A stretch of 15,152 nucleotides of DNA, taken from NCBI GenBank assembly GCA_964472605.1, contig CAYYLG010000017.1, forward strand, positions 1 through 15,152, in the 5' to 3' direction. The DNA comes from JANNXY01 sp964472605 (lineage in GTDB: Bacteria; Patescibacteriota; Minisyncoccia; Phycocordibacterales; CAIZIN01). Shown here one piece after another: positions 1-5,401 of this stretch (position 1 is the first letter of the stretch; every line of letters begins with the position of its first letter). A program made the position numbers and the translations under genes. The notes beneath the pieces were generated by a model. It saw only the letters and a program-made list of their open reading frames with translations. It did no database searches and was not told the DNA's origin.

Positions 1-148
1 ATATACCAAGTAGTCCTATAAAGAGAGTAAATGCTTGATTAAAGAATGCTCCTAAACCAGTAGCATTACCTGATGAATTAGAATTGAGACCGAAGCCGTC
101 GACGAGGGGGACATATGCTGTAGCAAATAAAATTAATTTATTTTTCAT
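1..148 (-). CDS. Small membrane protein, possibly VirB2/pilin-like, N-terminal 49 residues (partial)
   Basis: This gene starts at ATG 148-146 and runs off the left edge, leaving 49 residues. The visible part begins MKNKLILFATAYVPLVDGFG. It continues through a short Asn/Ser/Gly-rich stretch into a hydrophobic segment from about residue 35 (AFFNQAFTLFIGLLGI), which looks like the start of a membrane helix. The upstream gene stops at 152-150, so only one base separates them (TAA-A-ATG), which suggests translational coupling. Being last in a PrgI/VirB4/VirB6 operon, and having a polar segment before a helix, it fits the small two-helix pilin-like (VirB2/TrbC-type) proteins found in such loci. That assignment is inference from context and from remembered Parcubacteria proteins. 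The rest of the protein is needed to confirm it. A GTG at 163 is a possible but less likely start. Confidence 0.6.
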   Translation of the reverse strand, partial: MKNKLILFATAYVPLVDGFGLNSNSSGNATGLGAFFNQAFTLFIGLLGI

Positions 149-149
149 T

Positions 150-1187
150 TTACTGAATTTCACTGTAGTCTATAACTATTCTTTTTTCTGCAGATTGAAC
201 ATATTTTGAGTTGTGCTCAGCAATAACAGTAACTGAGGCACTTCCACTATCACCTGTCTCATTTCTTAAGCCGACAGTGTTTTGGTTTTTTGGCAAATCA
301 ATAATATTCGAATTCATTCCCCAAGTGTATTTCATTTCATTCGTTCCATCACCAAAAGTTGAAAAGAAATATGGCTCAGCTTTTACTCTGAGAGAATTTT
401 TACCCAAGAAAAATATACTACCTAAAGATCTGTTCCAAACTGTTCCATATAGCAGACTATCCTCGTATAGCAGTAGTTCCGGCTCTCTCGGGGATACATA
501 AATAGTTTGTGTGGCTTTTAAACTACTCCCTACAGCACTTACGTCCAAGGTGATGTACATTGGTCTGGTTATTGCGTTTGTCTCAATTAGTGCATACTGT
601 TTTCCAAAACCTGACTGATTTTGCAAAACCTTACCGTCCTTTTTCCATGTATAAACTAGATTTTCCGGTTCAATTTTGTCCCCATTTATTTTTATGAATT
701 CTGGCATAGCGACCACCTTGAGTGTGGATTGTGGTGTGAAAAGAGGCTTTCCTTTATAGAAAGGTGGAGTGTAGGTTTGTGCCTCATACAGTAGATTCAC
801 GGAAGCTGGTTCAAAAATTAGTTTCTTCTCTATAACCCTACCATCACTTGTTTCTGCCGTTACAGTAATGGTTGTTTTACTACCCAAGGGTCCATTTTTA
901 AATGAAAATCTATTTATACCCGCTCCCTCAGATTTTACTTCCCCATTAACTTTCCATGTCATGTAGGATTTGTTGAAGTCTGCACCGAAGCTTTCTATAA
1001 ATATCTCAACTATTTCATTTGGCCCAGGTATTTCAGGACTAACTTTAACAGAAACTTGATCGTTTACACCTGGTGGGGCAATTGCGGAAGTTTGAGCAAC
1101 TGAATAATTTGGATTAAGCAGCCCTACGAAGAGGAGTATAGTGCCTATCGCGAGATTTATTATTTTTGTCTTTTGAGCGAATGTCAT
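150..1187 (-). CDS. Exported beta-rich (Ig/PKD-like) protein of the T4SS-like operon
   Basis: The 345-residue product has an N-terminal signal or anchor (basic start, hydrophobic core at about residues 10-25, then Ala/Gln/Ser) and a long extracytoplasmic region. That region seems to hold three related beta-sandwich modules. Each has a Trp-centred strand: YMTWKVNG near residue 75, VYTWKKDG near 178 and KYTWGMNS near 286. A YTPPFYKGKPLF segment lies near residues 138-150. I recall similar sequences as conserved hypotheticals in Parcubacteria secretion loci, but cannot verify this here. It has no catalytic motif and no cysteine, so a structural or adhesive surface role is more likely than an enzyme. 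The ATG at 1187 is the only start that gives the signal peptide. It makes a 74-base overlap with the gene upstream and has TATAAT eight bases before it. Confidence 0.8.
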   Translation of the reverse strand: MTFAQKTKIINLAIGTILLFVGLLNPNYSVAQTSAIAPPGVNDQVSVKVSPEIPGPNEIVEIFIESFGADFNKSYMTWKVNGEVKSEGAGINRFSFKNGPLGSKTTITVTAETSDGRVIEKKLIFEPASVNLLYEAQTYTPPFYKGKPLFTPQSTLKVVAMPEFIKINGDKIEPENLVYTWKKDGKVLQNQSGFGKQYALIETNAITRPMYITLDVSAVGSSLKATQTIYVSPREPELLLYEDSLLYGTVWNRSLGSIFFLGKNSLRVKAEPYFFSTFGDGTNEMKYTWGMNSNIIDLPKNQNTVGLRNETGDSGSASVTVIAEHNSKYVQSAEKRIVIDYSEIQ

Positions 1188-1692
1188 TTAGTTTAATTAT
1201 ACGCCGATTTTCTACCATTTGCTTATCGATTTCCCCAGCCAGTGAATTAGCCTCAGCATTATTTAGTTCCTCTATCATTTTTTGCTGTTTAGCATATTCA
1301 TTTTGGCGCATTACAGCGACTGTTTTGATTCCAATCGCTTTTTTTTCATATTCCTCCATTATTTTTGCGTTGTATTCTTCGTCTTCTTTTCTTATTTGCC
1401 TATTGTTTGTCCAGACAAAAACAGAGAATCCTGGGTAAAAGTCGTTAAAGATAGGTATAAGTTCTGCCAGAAAGTTTATCCCAGCATTTTTAACAGATTT
1501 TCCTTTCCAGAGAGGTAATCCTTTGGTCAAATACCATACAAACAGTGTTAGGTCCCCCATAATTCCTACTATAGTCCCCCCTATCCCAGTCCAAAATAGC
1601 AATAATCCAATGAAATCTAATCCAGCAGCAACAATTTTCATCAAAAAATCAGTACCGTACCCTATTCGCTGTCTTAGTTTTGGCTCGTCCAT
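1114..1692 (-). CDS. Small membrane protein with cytoplasmic coiled-coil tail, function unknown
   Basis: The product has 192 residues. Its N-terminal half is hydrophobic, with probable helices at about residues 18-40, 42-58 and 70-94. The C-terminal half is a charged helix rich in Glu, Lys and Gln (about 100-165), followed by a strongly basic end (RSKDKNNKSRDRHYTPLRRAA is 21 residues; the key part is the Arg/Lys cluster at 170-190). There is no signal peptide and no enzymatic motif. It begins four bases after the VirB4 ATPase stop, and its 3' end overlaps the next gene by 74 bases. The arrangement suggests an accessory inner-membrane subunit of the secretion machine, with the tail inside the cell. 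I do not recognise a named family. Confidence 0.75.
   Translation of the reverse strand: MDEPKLRQRIGYGTDFLMKIVAAGLDFIGLLLFWTGIGGTIVGIMGDLTLFVWYLTKGLPLWKGKSVKNAGINFLAELIPIFNDFYPGFSVFVWTNNRQIRKEDEEYNAKIMEEYEKKAIGIKTVAVMRQNEYAKQQKMIEELNNAEANSLAGEIDKQMVENRRIIKLNDIRSKDKNNKSRDRHYTPLRRAA
1196..1201 (-). promoter_or_regulatory. Internal -10 box before the 150-1187 gene
   Basis: A perfect TATAAT on the minus strand is followed by eight bases (TAAACTAA) and then the ATG at 1187. It lies inside the coding sequence of the upstream gene. No Shine-Dalgarno sequence is present. The spacing fits transcription starting at or within two bases of the start codon. I see no convincing -35. Confidence 0.5.
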
Positions 1693-1696
1693 GAGA

Positions 1697-3523
1697 CTAG
1701 TTTAACATAGTACCCTCAAAATCTGCTTTGGCCTTCTTTATTGCTAGAACTTCTTGTGGGTTTGAAGTAATGATTTGGTCTTCAGTGTAAGAAGCCTTAA
1801 TTTTGATAGCGACGTGCTTAAGACCAGCGAAAAAGATTCCTTCCCCTACATCTGATTCTAGTAGTAGGAATTTTTCTTCTTCGGTTAGGTTAAATGTCTT
1901 TTGCACAATATCGATTGATGATGGGGATTGCTTTAGAAGAAGTTGAATAGATGAGTTGGTGATGATAGGGACTCCATATGGAGATCTAAGAAAGTCTTCC
2001 ACATCTTGAGTAATAGTTGAAAGACCAAGATAATACTTACGACATCTTTTAGCTAGACCAAAGAGGAATGATGCTGTATCTTCTGACTTCATCATCCACC
2101 ACGCCTCGTCAATCACCAGAAGTCTCTTTTTTAATTCCTTACGAATGGAGTTCCAAATGAAGTGAGTAACAATATACATCGCAACAGGCTTCAACTCATC
2201 CTCCATGTCACGTACAGAAAACACCACGAACTTTTTATTAATATCTATATTTGATGGGTGGTTTATAAATCCAGACCAGGTTCCTTTAGTGAACTTTGAA
2301 ATTTTTTGTACCAGACCCTCTGCCCCCTCCATACCAGCAAGTACAAGTTCAAAGTCTGAAAGAAGCGGTGGCTCAACATTGTTGAAATTTGATTCAGGAG
2401 TAATGTCCTTCAATGCATAAGTTTCAGTAATAGCACGGTCGATTATTGCATCTTCTTCTGGTGTAAGTCCCCCAAGCATGATACGGAAAAGTCCAACAAG
2501 ATTAATTATGTTTGAACGTAGAACATCTGAAGATGATTCATCATCGCGTGCAGGAGGAAGGTCAAACGGATTGATATGATGCTCAGAGTTAAGAGAGATA
2601 TTGAAGTATCTTCCACCAGTTGCTTCTGCGAGGAATTCATATTCCCTTTCTGGATCTATCACTATTACATCTGTATCAAACATTAGAGTACGTAGAATTT
2701 CGAGCTTGGTTGCGTAAGACTTACCAGAACCAGCTTTAGCGAATGTTACAGAGTTGTAGTTTTCAAGTGAGAATCTATCAAACAAAACCAAAGAAGCATT
2801 ATGTCTGTTTATTCCATACAAAATTCCTTTGTCCGATGTTAGGTCAAATGAAATAAATGGAAATACAGAAGAAAGAGGTTCAGAGTTTAGTTTTGAATGC
2901 ACTTGTAGTAAGTCTGTACCAAGTGGCGCTACTGTACGGAAACCTTCTTCCTGTTGGAATAATGCGGGCTTTACATACACAAGCTGTGCCTCTAAGATTG
3001 AGCGAATTTCTGACTCAACCTTGTCTAGCTCCCCCTCTGTATCTGCATAGATTGATACATACAAACCAACATCAAAAAGTCTTTCCTGGGCTTGTTGTAG
3101 CTTGTCGCGCAAATCCTCTAAGTCTTGGTAAGCAGTATCAAGGAGCGGATCACGCACTAGACCTTTCTCTTCTCTCTCGTGGATCTGACTTTGAACCTCT
3201 GCAACCTTCTTTTGGAAGCCTCTTAGAACTTTGGCGGTATCAACGGGATGAATGAAAATAGAAATATCAAAAACTTTATCCAAGTTGATTATAGGTGCAA
3301 ACCATCCTTCTGAAAGGTATCTAGGATAAGAAATTATAAAGAATGTTCTAACAATCTTGTCTCCCAAGTTTAATGCACGAGGAGTGATCTTGAGTGCTGA
3401 TGGTGCAACAATGTCCTTAAGCTCCAAAGCCCCTGCCTCATAAATGTCTTGTGGAAGAAATGATGTGATTTGTACATCTTTCTTAGATTTATCTTCTTTT
3501 TTGAATAGATCAAGTATTCCCAT
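1697..3523 (-). CDS. virB4: VirB4/TraC-type conjugative ATPase, C-terminal ATPase part of a split VirB4
   Basis: This 608-residue protein is the motor ATPase of a type IV secretion system, which acts at the cytoplasmic face of the inner membrane. Residues 1-230 form an N-terminal domain with a coiled segment at about 100-150. The RecA-like ATPase follows, with Walker A AKAGSGKS at 262-269, a conserved DPEREYEFLAE segment at 290-300, Walker B RLLVIDEAWWMM at 467-478 (Asp472, Glu473) and a STITQDVEDF motif at 502-511. All expected catalytic residues are present, so it should be active. The usual first VirB4 segment is encoded by the separate upstream gene, which is in the same frame and separated by one TAA codon plus three codons. 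The next gene follows after four bases. VirD4/TraG-type coupling proteins also have this fold, but the PrgI neighbour and the VirB4-N piece favour VirB4. Confidence 0.93.
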   Translation of the reverse strand: MGILDLFKKEDKSKKDVQITSFLPQDIYEAGALELKDIVAPSALKITPRALNLGDKIVRTFFIISYPRYLSEGWFAPIINLDKVFDISIFIHPVDTAKVLRGFQKKVAEVQSQIHEREEKGLVRDPLLDTAYQDLEDLRDKLQQAQERLFDVGLYVSIYADTEGELDKVESEIRSILEAQLVYVKPALFQQEEGFRTVAPLGTDLLQVHSKLNSEPLSSVFPFISFDLTSDKGILYGINRHNASLVLFDRFSLENYNSVTFAKAGSGKSYATKLEILRTLMFDTDVIVIDPEREYEFLAEATGGRYFNISLNSEHHINPFDLPPARDDESSSDVLRSNIINLVGLFRIMLGGLTPEEDAIIDRAITETYALKDITPESNFNNVEPPLLSDFELVLAGMEGAEGLVQKISKFTKGTWSGFINHPSNIDINKKFVVFSVRDMEDELKPVAMYIVTHFIWNSIRKELKKRLLVIDEAWWMMKSEDTASFLFGLAKRCRKYYLGLSTITQDVEDFLRSPYGVPIITNSSIQLLLKQSPSSIDIVQKTFNLTEEEKFLLLESDVGEGIFFAGLKHVAIKIKASYTEDQIITSNPQEVLAIKKAKADFEGTMLN

Positions 3524-3529
3524 GTAATT

Positions 3530-3535
3530 ATTTTA
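3530..3535 (-). promoter_or_regulatory. Weak -10-like hexamer at the VirB4 split
   Basis: TAAAAT on the minus strand lies six bases before the ATG at 3523. Its first three bases are the stop codon of the upstream VirB4-N gene. It matches the TATAAT consensus at five of six positions and has the spacing seen at the stronger boxes in this window. It may be a weak leaderless promoter or a chance AT-rich match. Confidence 0.3.
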
Positions 3536-4174
3536 ACCTGCAACAGGTATTGGTTTCTCCACATCACCAGGATTAAAGAGTTTGTAATAAACCTCAATCA
3601 GTTCTTCTGTACCAAGCTGTACTGCACGAATACCACACCTTACAAGCCCTTGTTCTACTACAGCAACTCTCTGATCGAGCTGAGTCCTTTGTTCCTCGAA
3701 GTTCTCTGATTTTGTCAGAGTTTCTTTTTTACCACCTAGGAATGATGGAACCTTAGGGGCTTTAGAGATATCGATACCTGCAGGGGTATATGGAACAACA
3801 ATAAAGAAAGATTTTTTCATAATATTGTTTTCCTCAGTAAAGGTGCGGATAAATTTTATGTATTCACGCATCTGAACCTTCATAAGGTCACTTGTTTGCT
3901 CACGCATTCGATTTTCAAGTAGTGCAATATAAGGTCTGATATCCAACCTTCTTGATTGGATAAATATCTGTACAGAGAAGTTTAGTGAATTAAGGAAGTT
4001 CTGGAACTGATACATTATTGATTGTTGTTCCTCAGATGATTTTAGTGCAAAGTTAGTTGATGAAACTAGTAGAACAGATCTCATTCCCCCATCTTTTAGT
4101 ATCGCTACTCCGTCACGGATTTCTTTTATTGGAATGAACTCTTGTGTTGGTTTTGAATTTCCTGCTTCTGACAT
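3533..4174 (-). CDS. VirB4 N-terminal-domain protein (TraC-like), detached from the ATPase
   Basis: The 213-residue protein has no Walker motifs. It begins with a short polar tail, then EFIPIKEIRDGVAILKDGG and RSVLLVSSTNFALKS (about residues 12-47). A helical stretch follows with QFQNFLNSLNFSVQIFIQSRR (key part residues 56-76, Phe/Leu/Asn-rich), then RPYIALLENR. This is the pattern of the N-terminal region of VirB4/TraC/TrbE proteins, which normally precedes the ATPase in one chain and helps contact the membrane channel. The downstream ATPase gene starts 10 bases after this stop and in the same frame. The PrgI gene is upstream with a 14-base gap that contains a TATAAT box. The two products probably assemble as one VirB4 unit. 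Confidence 0.85.
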   Translation of the reverse strand: MSEAGNSKPTQEFIPIKEIRDGVAILKDGGMRSVLLVSSTNFALKSSEEQQSIMYQFQNFLNSLNFSVQIFIQSRRLDIRPYIALLENRMREQTSDLMKVQMREYIKFIRTFTEENNIMKKSFFIVVPYTPAGIDISKAPKVPSFLGGKKETLTKSENFEEQRTQLDQRVAVVEQGLVRCGIRAVQLGTEELIEVYYKLFNPGDVEKPIPVAG

Positions 4175-4180
4175 GTTTTA

Positions 4181-4186
4181 ATTATA
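4181..4186 (-). promoter_or_regulatory. -10 box for leaderless start of the VirB4-N gene
   Basis: A perfect TATAAT on the minus strand is followed by six bases (TAAAAC) and then ATG 4174. It occupies the 14-base gap after the PrgI gene. No ribosome binding site is visible. It may allow the two VirB4 genes and those below them to be transcribed independently of the upper operon. Confidence 0.5.
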
Positions 4187-4188
4187 AA

Positions 4189-4614
4189 CTATTTTCTGTC
4201 CAGATGCTCCAAGTTTTCATGTATATCTAAACTCCAAGATAATTCTCTAAGTTTTGAATCTGAAAGTTTTGGAACAAATACATCTACAGCTTTCACACCA
4301 TCTTTGCTGTCTTCGCTGGCTGTAATTTGCTTTGGAACTTTATGCCAAACATAAAGTTTCGGGTTAAATATATATTTAGTTGCTTGTTCTAAGATAAATA
4401 TAAATGGTCTATGACCATCTGGTTTGTAGAATGCGAGGGCAATACCAAAACCTATAACAAGCAATGCGAGGGGCAGAGAGATTATGGTTGGTAGGGCTCT
4501 ATATATGAGAAAACCTAATCCAGCCCCTCCAGCTAGGTAGATGAACTGCTTTAGAGTAAGTGGTCCGAAAATCTTGTCTTCTACATCGATGAATTGTGGT
4601 ACCTGGTAACGCAT
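4189..4614 (-). CDS. PrgI family (VirB3-like) membrane protein
   Basis: The 141-residue protein starts MRYQVPQFIDVEDKIFGPLT, a typical PrgI-family opening. Two close hydrophobic helices follow (about residues 21-39 and 42-63), then YKPDGHRPFIFILEQATKY and a segment ending in YVWHK near residue 91. PrgI proteins are the VirB3 equivalents of Gram-positive-type conjugation systems. They sit in the membrane next to VirB4, and here the VirB4 genes follow directly. The C-terminal 50 residues are polar and probably cytoplasmic. The start follows the preceding stop by one base (TAA-A-ATG), indicating coupled translation. Family recognition is strong. Confidence 0.92.
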   Translation of the reverse strand: MRYQVPQFIDVEDKIFGPLTLKQFIYLAGGAGLGFLIYRALPTIISLPLALLVIGFGIALAFYKPDGHRPFIFILEQATKYIFNPKLYVWHKVPKQITASEDSKDGVKAVDVFVPKLSDSKLRELSWSLDIHENLEHLDRK

Positions 4615-4615
4615 T

Positions 4616-5389
4616 TTATTGTGGCATTTCTCTATAAGGGTCTACACTGTAAGTCTTTGGTGTTGAGTTTGCTGTCTTAGTATCAACGGTTTGAGCTACT
4701 GTTGTGGTCTTTGTGGTTTCTTTTGGTTCAATGCCCAACTTCTTCTCAATTATACTAACTTTTGGTACATCAGACATTTTAACTGGCTCCATTTCGGGTT
4801 CTATGGCTGGCAGGTTTTCTGGTAATTTGTTGGCAATCTTTTCTGGTACTTTTTCAATTATTTTATCAACAATACTATTTACTGATACAGTAGGTACCTC
4901 TGGGTGCTTGGGGATACGAATACCTATATTTGTCGTATGCATAGATGGTTTCTCTATCTCTGCTAGGATCTCATCTCTGTGTTCAAGGGTGTTTTTGTAT
5001 GAGTTAAATATAGGTACTTTGTCCTCGGCATGCTTTACCACCGGCTTAACTCCAAAAACAGTTTCATCGATTAATTTTTTCTTTAAGGGTTCTATTATGT
5101 AGTCGTTAATATCGACAATGAGATTATTTGTTACTTCAACACCTGGTTTGATCTCGTTCTCGATAAAGCTCCTTAGGTCCGCCTTGGACAGCATCCCTAT
5201 CATGAAAAGTAGTACAAGATGCTCAAGTGTGGCAGCTTGATCTAGGTTTAAAGTATTTTTCTTACTTATATGACCTACCCACTGTTTCCATTCTTCATTT
5301 AGAATTATGTCACGAATTATCTTAGGTAAAGAGGCAACCCTGTTTTTTATCTCCTTATCCATTTCTAATTCAATTCTTTGATTTATCAT
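4616..5389 (-). CDS. Soluble T4SS-operon protein with helical N-terminal domain, function unknown
   Basis: The 257-residue product has no signal peptide or membrane helix. Residues 1-110 form a compact helical domain: LPKIIRDIILNEEW near 20, LDQAATLEHLVLLFMIGML near 50-68, then NLIVDINDYIIEPLKKKL near 89-106. I recall a similar domain in many Parcubacteria hypotheticals linked to secretion or pilus genes, but that is memory, not a search. Residues 110-257 are acidic, Pro/Glu/Lys/Thr-rich and probably disordered, with repeated short amphipathic pieces (VDKIIEKVPEKIANKLPENL, 20 residues). It lies between the VirB6-like gene (12-base gap) and prgI (one-base gap), so it is probably a cytoplasmic adaptor of the machine. 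No enzymatic function can be assigned. Confidence 0.75.
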   Translation of the reverse strand: MINQRIELEMDKEIKNRVASLPKIIRDIILNEEWKQWVGHISKKNTLNLDQAATLEHLVLLFMIGMLSKADLRSFIENEIKPGVEVTNNLIVDINDYIIEPLKKKLIDETVFGVKPVVKHAEDKVPIFNSYKNTLEHRDEILAEIEKPSMHTTNIGIRIPKHPEVPTVSVNSIVDKIIEKVPEKIANKLPENLPAIEPEMEPVKMSDVPKVSIIEKKLGIEPKETTKTTTVAQTVDTKTANSTPKTYSVDPYREMPQ

Positions 5390-5401
5390 AACTTTTATTT
5401 A

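Noticed and set aside
2857..3255. A 132-codon open frame on the plus strand within virB4
   Set aside because: It is fully antisense to a well-supported ATPase, and its translation shows no motif.
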